From contig JAHEZA010000160.1 in the NCBI GenBank assembly GCA_023251335.1, positions 1 to 6,238 of the forward strand: a stretch of DNA of 6,238 nucleotides. The letters run 5' to 3'. Made by a program: the position numbers and the translations under genes. The DNA is from Chitinophagaceae bacterium. GTDB taxonomy: Bacteria; Bacteroidota; Bacteroidia; Chitinophagales; Chitinophagaceae. The notes below the pieces were generated by a model. The model did no database searches. It was given only the letters and a program-made list of their open reading frames with translations, and was not told the origin of the DNA. Shown in pieces: positions 1 to 6,238 of this stretch; within the stretch, counting starts at the first letter, position 1; the number at the start of each line of letters is the position of its first letter.

Positions 1-196
1 TACGGTGCATAACAGCATAAGCTCTGGGTACCAAAAATGAAGTGCCCTGCGTGATCCAGGTGAGAAAATAGAAAGTTTTTTCCCATCGTTTATTCGTCGT
101 GTACATTTGATGGGTAGCAAACCTGTGAAGGAAAAATGAATGAAAAAATAATGAAAAGAACCAGTGACAAAAGAAGAATACCAGGATAGCCGCCAT
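1..196 (-). CDS. Acyl-CoA / fatty-acid desaturase, N-terminal part only (runs off the left edge)
   Basis: This is the first 65 codons of an integral-membrane di-iron desaturase, a family that puts a double bond into fatty acyl chains of membrane lipids. The peptide starts [18 protein letters not shown], a hydrophobic segment. It continues with the first histidine box HRFATH (H24 and H29, HX4H spacing), then [17 protein letters not shown] and PRAYAVMHR. That order is typical of bacterial delta-9-type acyl-CoA desaturases. H64-R65 would be the start of the second box (HXXHH), cut by the window edge. The ATG at 194-196 is the only possible start: an in-frame TAA lies four codons upstream, and homologues as I know them also begin just before the first hydrophobic segment. 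It lies 123 bp downstream of the solute-binding protein gene on the same strand, with no clear promoter or terminator between them, so co-transcription is possible but unproven. Substrate and regiospecificity cannot be read from this fragment. Confidence 0.87.
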   Translation of the reverse strand, partial: MAAILVFFFCHWFFSLFFHSFFLHRFATHQMYTTNKRWEKTFYFLTWITQGTSFLVPRAYAVMHR

Positions 197-319
197 TAAA
201 TGTATTTAGAATGTTTGAAAGCGCGTAAGATACGTTGAATCAGTTGAAGACGATTTTGATTATGGAATTTTAATTCGCTGCTGTAAAAATTGTATTAGTC
301 ATTTATGACAGGGAGCAGG

Positions 320-1984
320 CTATTCATCCAACTTTACTCTTCTCAATTCTAATAAATTCAAACCATTTGGTACGAAATTTTTAACATAAGGTTGTACCAG
401 CCATATCAGCATATCATACCACAGTGGCACTACAGGTGCGTCGTTCATTACCAATTGATCGGCTTGCTGGTAAAGTTTGTACCGAATGGAATCATTCTTT
501 TCGGATAATGCAGCTTCATATAATTTATCAAATTTTGGATTATGATATCTCGTATAATTTGGTGGCGCAGGATTCTTACTATAAAAAACACTGAGAAAAT
601 TTTCTGCATCGGGATAGTCTGCTATCCAGCTTCCTCTAAAAAATAATGCTTCTGATTTGGCAGTTTGTTCCAGCAACAAGCTCTTCTGCACCACTTCCAC
701 ATCTATCTTAATTCCTATTTGCAAAAGTTCATTGGCAATATAGCTTGCAAAATCTGCATACAAAGGAACTGTCAAAAGCTTGAAGGATGGCAATCCCACA
801 CCATTAGGGTATCCGGCTTCTTTCAACAGTTCCAACGCCCTGGGCACATCATAATGATATCCATTTACCGCAGAAGAATCGAACGAAGGAAACGCTGCAG
901 GAACAAAACCACTGGTGGCCGCAGTGCCGATAGAATTCCTGATGTAAAGCATCATCTTTTTTCGATTGAATCCGTAGTTGATTGCCTTTCTGATTTTGAC
1001 ATCTTTGAGCGGTGAATTTTTTACGATAGCCAAACTGCTGTCGCACAAGAATCCGAGATACTCAATCGTCAGCGCCTGGTGTGTAATCAACATAATTTTT
1101 CCCATCCAATCTTTGCGAAGCTTTCCTGCCTTGGTGAGTATTTCATCTTTAAAAGAAGGATCAATCTCATTTACGAATTCAAGACGCTTTTGCTGAAATT
1201 CCAGGAATTCTGTGGCCTTATTCTGAAGAAAAGTAATTTTGATACCATTAAGGTAAGGAAGCCTTTCGCCAGTGCTGTCTTTTTCAAAATAACCGGGATT
1301 TTTTTTCATGATCATCGCCTGGTCTTCTTCCCATGCCACCAGCTCAAAAGGTCCGGTACCACAAGGATGGCGGCGAAAGTCTTTGCCATATTTTTCAACC
1401 ACTTCGTGTGGTATTACCGAGCAGTATTGCATGCTCATCACGCCGAGAATAGGATGAAAAGGTTTTATTAATTTTAATTGAAATGTAGTATCATCAACAG
1501 CTCTAAAAGGCTGTACTGTATCTACTCTTCCGTTGAATATCCATGCGCCGCTGCTGGCTGTAGCCGGATCCATGATTCTTTTGAAACTGTATTCTACATC
1601 GTAGGCCGTCATCTTTCTTCCTTTGCCATCGGGGAAGGCGTTGTTATCATGAAAAAAAACATCGTTACGTAAATGAAAAGTAAATGTGAGATTATCATCA
1701 GAGATATCCCAGCTTTTAGCAAGTGATGGCACCAGGTTCAGGTTGTTATCAGTCTGTACAAGCGTATTGTAAAGTTGATGCACCGCCCACATGATAGACT
1801 GATTTTTTGCAAAAGCAGGATCGAGTGTAGCAATGCCGGATTGTTCATTATAATGGAAAATATTTTTTGCTTTTTCATGGTGGGAGCAACCGACTATGCA
1901 TGAAAAAAGAGTAAACAGCACGATTAAACTTAAACAACCAAATAAATTTTTCAACTGTAGCGGATTTTGTTTTTTTAACTTCAT
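320..1984 (-). CDS. ABC transporter solute-binding lipoprotein, family 5 (oligopeptide/dipeptide type)
   Basis: This 554-residue extracytoplasmic lipoprotein of the SBP_bac_5 (OppA/DppA) family should bind peptides, or less often other solutes, and pass them to an inner-membrane ABC permease. The N-terminus has a lysine-rich n-region, a hydrophobic core (about residues 14-31) and two candidate lipobox cysteines: C33 in IVGC (the better fit) and C29 in LFSC. Family landmarks follow in order: ATLDPAFA (about 52-59), LVPSLAKSW (84-92), MTAYDVEYSF (125-134), GTGPF (209-213), the KIRKAINYGFNR segment in the middle, the RALELLKEAGYPNG segment, and a C-terminal stretch with DAPVVPLWY. Length is normal for the family and the frame is intact. 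The ATG at 1984 is chosen because it supplies a complete signal peptide; the next in-frame Met is residue 65. Its start faces that of an exported M1 aminopeptidase across 29 bp, which favours peptides as ligand. No permease or ATPase gene is visible nearby. Family is secure; the ligand is inferred. Confidence 0.93.
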   Translation of the reverse strand: MKLKKQNPLQLKNLFGCLSLIVLFTLFSCIVGCSHHEKAKNIFHYNEQSGIATLDPAFAKNQSIMWAVHQLYNTLVQTDNNLNLVPSLAKSWDISDDNLTFTFHLRNDVFFHDNNAFPDGKGRKMTAYDVEYSFKRIMDPATASSGAWIFNGRVDTVQPFRAVDDTTFQLKLIKPFHPILGVMSMQYCSVIPHEVVEKYGKDFRRHPCGTGPFELVAWEEDQAMIMKKNPGYFEKDSTGERLPYLNGIKITFLQNKATEFLEFQQKRLEFVNEIDPSFKDEILTKAGKLRKDWMGKIMLITHQALTIEYLGFLCDSSLAIVKNSPLKDVKIRKAINYGFNRKKMMLYIRNSIGTAATSGFVPAAFPSFDSSAVNGYHYDVPRALELLKEAGYPNGVGLPSFKLLTVPLYADFASYIANELLQIGIKIDVEVVQKSLLLEQTAKSEALFFRGSWIADYPDAENFLSVFYSKNPAPPNYTRYHNPKFDKLYEAALSEKNDSIRYKLYQQADQLVMNDAPVVPLWYDMLIWLVQPYVKNFVPNGLNLLELRRVKLDE

Positions 1985-2013
1985 CTTTGTTTATAAAAAA
2001 ATAAATTTAGTAA
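1985..2013. promoter_or_regulatory. 29-bp divergent intergenic spacer; no clear promoter
   Basis: This very AT-rich spacer separates two divergent start codons, so the promoter of at least one gene must lie partly inside the other's coding sequence. Two imperfect matches to the Bacteroidota -7 element TAnnTTTG are visible. On the plus strand CATCTTTG (1982-1989, 7 of 8) could serve the peptidase. On the minus strand TAAATTTA (2009-2002, 7 of 8, self-palindromic) could serve the lipoprotein. Neither has a TTG -33 element at proper spacing: the plus-strand TTTTG at 1965-1969 is only 12 bases from its partner. Neither start has a Shine-Dalgarno motif, only A/T-rich sequence. The assignment is tentative. 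Confidence 0.3.
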
Positions 2014-3759
2014 ATGAAAAAGATAATTTCTGTTTTTAGTTGTCTGTTTATTGTTTTAAATATTTCTTTCGCACAACAATTCACCCATGCAGATACATTA
2101 CGCGGCAGCAATGGGCCAGGCAGAGCGTGGTGGAACGCCACTAAATATGATCTTCATGTTAACTTTAATTTTTCCGACAGCAGCATAAGCGGGTATAATG
2201 TTATCAGTTATAAAGTTTTGGATCAAAAGCATCCTGATTTTTTTCAGATAGATCTGCAGGAGCCTATGATCATCGATTCAGTAATATTAGCAACAGGTTC
2301 CGAAAAATATCCGCTCAATAGAAAAAAACTTTCGTTTACACGTGAAGGTAATGCCTGGTTTGTTTATTTGAAAGGCAGTAATCCATTAACAGATAAGCAC
2401 GAGCCGAATAAAATAATGATGATAACAAATAGCCCTAAACGCTCATCACAAGAACTAAATAAAGAAACGACTAATTTGTTGGTTTACTATCATGGCAAAC
2501 CACGCAAAGCAAAGAACGCACCATGGGATGGTGGCTTTGTTTGGAAAAGAGATACCGGTGGCAATCCCTGGGTAACTGTTGCCTGCCAGGGGCTCGGGGC
2601 AAGTGTTTGGTATCCTTGTAAAGATTACCAGGGCGATGAACCTGATAGCGCCGAAATGCATTTTACCACCCCTTCTGATTTGGTAACGGTGAGCAATGGA
2701 AGACTGAGAGGAAAAATAGATAACGGCGATGGAACTACCACGTACGACTGGGCTGTAGTCAATCCAATTAATAATTACGACATTACTTTTTACATTGGTA
2801 AGCTGGTTCATTTTGGTGAAATATATAAAGGTGAAAAAGGTGACTTAACCATGGATTATTGGGTGCTTGATTCTAACCTGGCAAAAGCAAAAGTACATTT
2901 TAAAGATGCACCAAAAATGATGAAAGCTTTTGAACATTGGTTTGGACCGTATCCTTTTTATGCGGACGGATACAAATTAGTAGATGCACCCCACCTCGGA
3001 ATGGAACACCAGAGTGCCGTTGCTTACGGCAACCATTATTTGATGGGTTACCTCGGGCGAGATCTTTCGCATACAGGATGGGGATTTAAATGGGATTTTA
3101 TCATTGTTCATGAAAGCGGACATGAATGGTTTGGCAATAACATTACGTCCAAAGACCTTGCTGATATGTGGATACATGAATCATTTACCAATTATTCGGA
3201 GACGCTGTTTACGGAATACTATTATGGCAAGCAGGCGGGGACGGATTATATAGTTGGCGTACGAAAAAATATCGTAAATGATAAACCCATTATCGCCCAT
3301 TATGGAGTCAACGAAGAGGGGAGTGGCGATATGTATTACAAAGGTGGCAATATGATTCATACCATTCGCCAGGTTATCAATAACGATGAAAAATTCAGGA
3401 AGATTTTAAGAGGATTGAATAAAACATTTTATCACCAAACCGTAACCGCGAAGCAAGTGGAAGATTATATCAATCAACAATCGGGCATTGATTTTTCAAA
3501 GGTGTTTGAACAATACCTTACTACTACTATTGTGCCCGCGCTGGATGTAAAATATGATGAAAATGGAAAAATATCCTACCGCTGGAACCATAATTGTGTG
3601 GCGGGTTTTGATATGCCGTTAAAGATTTATGATCAGAAAGGAAAACCATATATTATTCATCCAACAAAGGATTTTAAGCTGGCGCCGAAAGGAATGGAAC
3701 ACATTAAAATTGATGAGAATTACTACGTAACGATGAATGTCTCCGAGTTTTTTCGGTAA
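2014..3759 (+). CDS. Secreted M1-family zinc metallopeptidase (aminopeptidase)
   Basis: This 581-residue gluzincin of peptidase family M1 is expected to remove N-terminal residues from peptides in the periplasm or outside the cell. A Sec signal peptide is evident: MKK, hydrophobic core, SFA then QQ, with likely cleavage after A20 and no lipobox. The N-terminal beta-rich M1 domain spans roughly 40-260 and contains VWYPCKD and GDEPDSAEMHF. The exopeptidase motif is G329-M-E-H-Q instead of the usual GxMEN, with E331 at the amine-binding position. The zinc site is HESGH (H366, catalytic E367, H370), followed by E389 in WIHESFTNYSE after exactly 18 residues, as the family requires. Y441 in YYKGG lies where the catalytic tyrosine of YEKG-type motifs sits. 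The remainder (about 500-581) is short; the long C-terminal helical domain of ERAP/PepN-type enzymes is absent, and I see no type IX secretion tail. The ATG gives a full signal peptide. It is transcribed divergently from the peptide-binding lipoprotein, which fits peptide scavenging. Substrate specificity is unknown. Confidence 0.95.
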   Translation: MKKIISVFSCLFIVLNISFAQQFTHADTLRGSNGPGRAWWNATKYDLHVNFNFSDSSISGYNVISYKVLDQKHPDFFQIDLQEPMIIDSVILATGSEKYPLNRKKLSFTREGNAWFVYLKGSNPLTDKHEPNKIMMITNSPKRSSQELNKETTNLLVYYHGKPRKAKNAPWDGGFVWKRDTGGNPWVTVACQGLGASVWYPCKDYQGDEPDSAEMHFTTPSDLVTVSNGRLRGKIDNGDGTTTYDWAVVNPINNYDITFYIGKLVHFGEIYKGEKGDLTMDYWVLDSNLAKAKVHFKDAPKMMKAFEHWFGPYPFYADGYKLVDAPHLGMEHQSAVAYGNHYLMGYLGRDLSHTGWGFKWDFIIVHESGHEWFGNNITSKDLADMWIHESFTNYSETLFTEYYYGKQAGTDYIVGVRKNIVNDKPIIAHYGVNEEGSGDMYYKGGNMIHTIRQVINNDEKFRKILRGLNKTFYHQTVTAKQVEDYINQQSGIDFSKVFEQYLTTTIVPALDVKYDENGKISYRWNHNCVAGFDMPLKIYDQKGKPYIIHPTKDFKLAPKGMEHIKIDENYYVTMNVSEFFR

Positions 3760-3844
3760 CAGTAATTGTTGGCGCTAAAAAGAACTGAATACGAATTGCA
3801 CTTAAATGTTTGTTTGCTGATAGCGGTTCAACACCGTGAGTGCT
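3760..3844. other. Convergent intergenic gap without a recognisable terminator
   Basis: These 85 bp lie between the stop codons of the converging peptidase and methyltransferase genes. The only structure seen is a weak hairpin: a CGGT/ACCG stem at 3824-3827 and 3833-3836 with a 5-base loop, inside a 5-bp outer pairing at 3798-3802 and 3839-3843. No U-tract follows on either strand, so it cannot be called an intrinsic terminator. No small gene is supported here. Confidence 0.3.
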
Positions 3845-4612
3845 TCAATTTATTTTTTGCAGATATTTTATCCAGTTACCATAATTGATTGTTCGTTTCT
3901 GTCCGTCATCAAAAAATGGCGTTAATTCTTTATCTAACCAATTTTCAATTTCTTCATAATCCGATACTTTATTTTCAACTGCGGATGTTATATTGCTTTG
4001 GGTAGTAAAATACAAGATCAATTGTTCTTTGGTAAATTCAATTTCATTTTTAAATTTTTCTTCTTTAACGAATGTAAAGCCTTTATTAACCAGGTTTTCA
4101 TTGGTCCATCCATATTCGTTATTCCGTTTTGGAGAAGGATATTTTTTCAAATAAATGTTCGGAAACCAATTGCTAAAATGTTCTACTTCCCGCATTTCGG
4201 AAATGAAATGATTTTCGTAAAGTATCAACCAAGACCTACTTTTCAACACCCGGTTTGCTTCCCGCAAAAACTGATCAATGTTAAACCAATGAACGCCTGA
4301 TGATACGGTGATAAGGTCAAAATAGTTTTTTTCAAATGGTAAATTTTCTGCGGAAGCCTTTGCATATTTTATCTGTTGCGGATTTAAAGCGAGTTTTAGC
4401 ATCTCGTCAGAAGTGTCTATTCCAAAAACATTTTCTGCAATATCTAAGAGTGCTGTCGTTGACATTCCTGTTCCACACGCAACGTCCAATGCATTTTGAA
4501 GTTTGTTTTGAATGTGCAGAAATTCCCTGATATGCTTAACTGTATTTCTGTGGAAGAAAGGTCTTCCTTTTGCATATCGTTCTGCTGCGCTTTTAGGACT
4601 AAAATAATTCAT
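3845..4612 (-). CDS. Class I SAM-dependent methyltransferase (Methyltransf_11-like), substrate unknown
   Basis: This cytosolic protein of 255 residues has a Rossmann-fold methyltransferase core and no signal peptide or membrane segment. The N-terminal SAAERYAKGRP stretch is a common cap in small-molecule methyltransferases of this group. Motif I is A41-L-D-V-A-C-G-T-G49, which binds S-adenosylmethionine. Motif post-I is GIDTS with acidic D66, expected to hold the ribose hydroxyls. An acidic segment FDLITVSSGVHWF around D99-F110 precedes the REANRVLK helix, as in the Methyltransf_11 and trans-aconitate/Crg1-type families. The C-terminal third (about 150-255) is charged, AT-rich at DNA level and not recognisable; it probably shapes the acceptor pocket. 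The ATG at 4612 gives a complete fold and is preceded by A/T-rich sequence with no Shine-Dalgarno motif. It lies 144 bp downstream of ychF on the same strand, so read-through is possible. The methyl acceptor cannot be deduced. Confidence 0.9.
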   Translation of the reverse strand: MNYFSPKSAAERYAKGRPFFHRNTVKHIREFLHIQNKLQNALDVACGTGMSTTALLDIAENVFGIDTSDEMLKLALNPQQIKYAKASAENLPFEKNYFDLITVSSGVHWFNIDQFLREANRVLKSRSWLILYENHFISEMREVEHFSNWFPNIYLKKYPSPKRNNEYGWTNENLVNKGFTFVKEEKFKNEIEFTKEQLILYFTTQSNITSAVENKVSDYEEIENWLDKELTPFFDDGQKRTINYGNWIKYLQKIN

Positions 4613-4756
4613 GATTTACTAAAATACAGTAAAGCAATAAATTTGAGTGATTTTAATTTGAAGCGCCGAAAAAGATCCTGTGAGGCTATAAATACAAATC
4701 TTTACTTTTTATCTGTTTACTGTTTGAAATAGATTCTGAAAGCGCGATAATATTTA

Positions 4757-5857
4757 TTACACGTTGAACCGGAAGTGCATCACATCACCATCTTGCACCA
4801 CGTATTCTTTTCCCTCTATTCTTAATTTACCGTTTTCGCGGCAGGCGGCTTCTGATTTATATTGTACGAAATCGTTGTAAGCAATCACTTCAGCTTTTAT
4901 AAATCCTTTTTCAAAATCGCTGTGAATTACACCTGCCGCCAGTGGGGCTTTCCACCCTTTATGAATAGTCCAGGCCCTTACTTCCTGCACACCGGCCGTG
5001 AAGTAAGTAGAGAGATTTAAGAGATTATAGGCAGAATGAATCAAACGGTCCAACGCAGGTTCATCCATTTTATATTCCTCCATGAACATTTGCTTGTCTT
5101 CGGGATTTTCAAATTCAGCAATCTGCGCTTCTATAGCGTTAGTCATGATGATCACTTCCGCGCCTTCTTTTTTTGCAGCGGCTACCAACAGGTCCGAATA
5201 TTTATTACCACTATGCATAGACGCTTCGTCCACATTGGCCACATATAGAACTGGTTTGTCTGTCAATAAAAAATTTTCAGCTATTACCAGTTTATCTTCT
5301 TTTGAAAGATCAATTGAAAGAATATTTTTTCCTTGTTCCAAATGGGCTTTACACTTTTTTAGAATTTCGAATTCTGCTTTTGATTTGGCGTCGCCGGTTT
5401 TGGCCATTTTCTCCGCGCGTGATAACTTTTTTTCTACGCTTTCCAGGTCTTTTAGCTGCAATTCTGTTTCAATAATTTCTTTATCGCTGATGGGATTGAT
5501 AGGTCCTTCTTCGCGTAAGACATTTTCATCTTCAAAGCAACGGACTACGTGGATGATGGCATCCACTTCCCTGATGTTTGCTAAAAATTTGTTGCCCAAA
5601 CCTTCACCCTTACTGGCTCCTTTTACCAGCCCGGCAATGTCAACTATTTCAATTTGCGTAGGAACAATTTTTTCCGGGCTCACCAATTCCGCCAGCACAT
5701 TCAATCTTTTATCGGGAACATTTACCAGGCCTACGTTAGGCTCGATGGTACAGAATCGATAGTTACTTGCCTGTGCCTTTGCACTATTGCTGACTGCATT
5801 AAATAGTGTTGATTTTCCCACGTTGGGCAATCCTACAATTCCTGCGCGTAATGCCAT
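4757..5857 (-). CDS. ychF: Redox-regulated ATPase YchF (Obg/OLA1-family P-loop NTPase)
   Basis: This 366-residue protein is the YchF/OLA1 member of the Obg superfamily, a cytosolic ATPase that associates with ribosomes and acts in translation and oxidative-stress responses (E. coli YchF is 363 residues). The P-loop is G9-L-P-N-V-G-K-S-T17. Switch I lies around RFCTIEPN (34-41). G3 is D73-I-A-G76, followed by hydrophobic L77 where classical GTPases carry catalytic Gln. The G4 position is N208-V-D-E211 instead of NKxD, the change that lets YchF prefer ATP. A helical coiled-coil insertion spans roughly 130-200. The C-terminal TGS domain begins near TYFTAGVQEVRAWTI (284 onward), includes FEKGFIKAEVI and ends with DGDVMHFRFNV. 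The start aligns with the usual MALKxGIVGLPN N-terminus of the family. Odd points: R115 stands where E. coli YchF has His114, and switch I reads NYRFC instead of NFPFC. A TATATTTG -7 element lies about 50 bp upstream; no Shine-Dalgarno motif is seen. Confidence 0.98.
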   Translation of the reverse strand: MALRAGIVGLPNVGKSTLFNAVSNSAKAQASNYRFCTIEPNVGLVNVPDKRLNVLAELVSPEKIVPTQIEIVDIAGLVKGASKGEGLGNKFLANIREVDAIIHVVRCFEDENVLREEGPINPISDKEIIETELQLKDLESVEKKLSRAEKMAKTGDAKSKAEFEILKKCKAHLEQGKNILSIDLSKEDKLVIAENFLLTDKPVLYVANVDEASMHSGNKYSDLLVAAAKKEGAEVIIMTNAIEAQIAEFENPEDKQMFMEEYKMDEPALDRLIHSAYNLLNLSTYFTAGVQEVRAWTIHKGWKAPLAAGVIHSDFEKGFIKAEVIAYNDFVQYKSEAACRENGKLRIEGKEYVVQDGDVMHFRFNV

Positions 5858-5909
5858 GCTTTTTTTAGATTTTATGCTGTCTTAAAAATAGATTGCTTTT
5901 AAAAGCGCG

Positions 5910-5917
5910 CAAATATA
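5910..5917 (-). promoter_or_regulatory. Candidate -7 promoter element for ychF
   Basis: On the minus strand this reads TATATTTG, a perfect match to the Bacteroidota -7 consensus TAnnTTTG. It lies 52 bp upstream of the ychF ATG, implying a transcription start near 5904 and a leader of roughly 45 bases. No clear TTG appears at the -33 distance (about 5935-5942), so the call rests on the -7 match, its orientation and its position in the intergenic region. Confidence 0.5.
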
Positions 5918-6074
5918 CCATGAAATATTTTTAATGAATTGTCGACAGTTGATTTGTTAATCGGAAACCGGTTATAAATGTTGCTTTACTATTAAGTGTA
6001 AATTGTTGCAAGTAAGAACATCAAAAATTAAGGATTTGCCAATTATGTTCGGGATATCTAATTTCGTTTTTTTC

Positions 6075-6105
6075 AAAAAAAAGATCGCCCGCTTGCGGGC
6101 GATCT
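6075..6105 (-). terminator. Rho-independent terminator of the outer-membrane protein gene
   Basis: A perfect 11-bp GC-rich inverted repeat (AGATCGCCCGC at 6082-6092, loop TT at 6093-6094, partner at 6095-6105) is followed on the minus strand by a run of seven T (6081-6075). It begins 22 bp after the stop codon of the upstream minus-strand gene, the classic position. On the plus strand the hairpin is not followed by a U-tract, so it acts in one direction. It should insulate ychF from transcription of the barrel gene. Confidence 0.92.
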
Positions 6106-6127
6106 CTGTAATAATTGCACAAAAATT

Positions 6128-6238
6128 CTATTGGGCCATAGGAGGCATGTCACTCGGTGAACTGTTGTCGTTCATGTTTTTGCGTTTGAAAAGACTAAAA
6201 TCTGATTTACCAAATCTCCAGCTAACATTTAATCTCAG
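6128..6238 (-). CDS. C-terminal end of an outer-membrane beta-barrel / TonB-receptor-like protein (runs off the right edge)
   Basis: Only the last 36 codons and the TAG stop (6128-6130) are in the window, in a frame open to the right edge. The peptide begins LRLNVSWRFGKSDFS, an alternating polar/hydrophobic strand ending in an aromatic-glycine turn. That is the usual last strand of Bacteroidota outer-membrane beta-barrel proteins of the OMP_b-brl_3/TonB-dependent receptor type. It is followed by a basic KRKN patch and a polar, proline/methionine-containing tail ending MPPMAQ. Such proteins sit in the outer membrane and take up or bind nutrients; the ligand cannot be known from this piece. A strong terminator directly after the stop supports this being a true gene end. 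Confidence is high that this is coding and moderate on the family, since so little is visible. Confidence 0.75.
   Translation of the reverse strand: MRLNVSWRFGKSDFSLFKRKNMNDNSSPSDMPPMAQ

Noticed and set aside
199..296. Minus-strand frame of about 32 codons ending just before the desaturase start
   Set aside because: It lies between two stop codons, has no ATG, GTG or TTG start and no family resemblance; treated as non-coding upstream sequence.
298..309. Palindrome GTCAT-TT-ATGAC just downstream of the solute-binding protein stop, considered as a terminator
   Set aside because: The stem is only 5 AT-rich bp with a 2-base loop, and the nearest T-run on the minus strand is several bases away; too weak to call.
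1079..1471. Plus-strand open frame (130 codons) opposite the solute-binding protein gene
   Set aside because: It is antisense to an intact family 5 binding protein, resembles no family and has no supporting start context.
2455..2811. Minus-strand open frame (118 codons) inside the M1 peptidase gene
   Set aside because: It is antisense to the conserved N-terminal M1 domain and has no recognisable domain or signal.
4695..4702. AAGATTTG on the minus strand as a -7 element for the methyltransferase
   Set aside because: It matches 7 of 8 positions of TAnnTTTG but lacks the first T of the invariant TA and has no -33 TTG at suitable distance.
4626..4723. 8-bp inverted repeat ACAGTAAA / TTTACTGT in the ychF-methyltransferase gap
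   Set aside because: The arms are 82 bp apart and AT-rich; chance occurrence is likely, and there is no terminator or operator geometry.
5082..5762. Long plus-strand open frame (226 codons) opposite ychF
   Set aside because: It lies wholly antisense to a complete, strongly conserved ychF; its product is low-complexity and Ser/Phe-rich, as expected for a reverse-strand shadow.
6067..6082. T7-C-A8 tract on the plus strand considered as a separate hairpin or repeat
   Set aside because: Its A-run is the U-tract of the minus-strand terminator; the adjoining T-run adds no independent structure worth calling.
1..6238. Search for CRISPR, tRNA/rRNA, insertion sequences, toxin-antitoxin, phage or defence genes
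   Set aside because: No regularly spaced repeats, no cloverleaf or rRNA signatures, no transposase motifs or terminal inverted repeats, and all sizeable coding regions belong to ordinary metabolic, transport or translation families.

Overview
The window looks like chromosomal DNA from a member of the Bacteroidota, most likely the Chitinophagaceae or a close relative. The evidence is AT-rich intergenic DNA, start codons preceded by A-rich stretches with no Shine-Dalgarno motif, a -7 element of the Bacteroidota TAnnTTTG type in front of ychF, a Bacteroidota-style M1 metallopeptidase (GMEHQ and HESGH motifs), and the C-terminal end of a Bacteroidota-type outer-membrane beta-barrel protein. The genus assignment is inference from protein style, not a search result.

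Layout, left to right. Positions 1-196 (minus) hold the N-terminal 65 codons of a membrane acyl-CoA/fatty-acid desaturase that runs off the left edge; it is a real gene fragment. Positions 320-1984 (minus) encode a family 5 (Opp/Dpp-type) solute-binding lipoprotein. Only 29 bp separate its start from that of the divergent plus-strand gene at 2014-3759, a secreted M1 zinc aminopeptidase. The peptidase converges, across an 85-bp gap, on a minus-strand class I SAM-dependent methyltransferase (3845-4612). Upstream of that on the same strand is ychF (4757-5857), a conserved translation-associated ATPase of the Obg family. A strong rho-independent terminator (6075-6105, minus) closes the last gene, of which only the C-terminal 36 codons (6128-6238, minus) are visible: an outer-membrane beta-barrel/TonB-receptor-like protein.

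How the genes relate. The divergent pair is the only clear functional pairing. An exported aminopeptidase would trim peptides outside the cytoplasm, and the lipoprotein belongs to a family that captures oligopeptides for import. No permease or ATPase gene for that transporter is visible in the window. The desaturase (membrane lipid), the methyltransferase (substrate unknown) and ychF (translation/stress) look like unrelated housekeeping or accessory neighbours.

I found no CRISPR array, tRNA, rRNA, insertion sequence, phage gene or defence cassette, and I see no convincing undescribed system. The points most worth a second look are the arginine at the position of E. coli YchF His114, the very short divergent spacer, and the apparently orphan peptide-binding lipoprotein paired with the peptidase.
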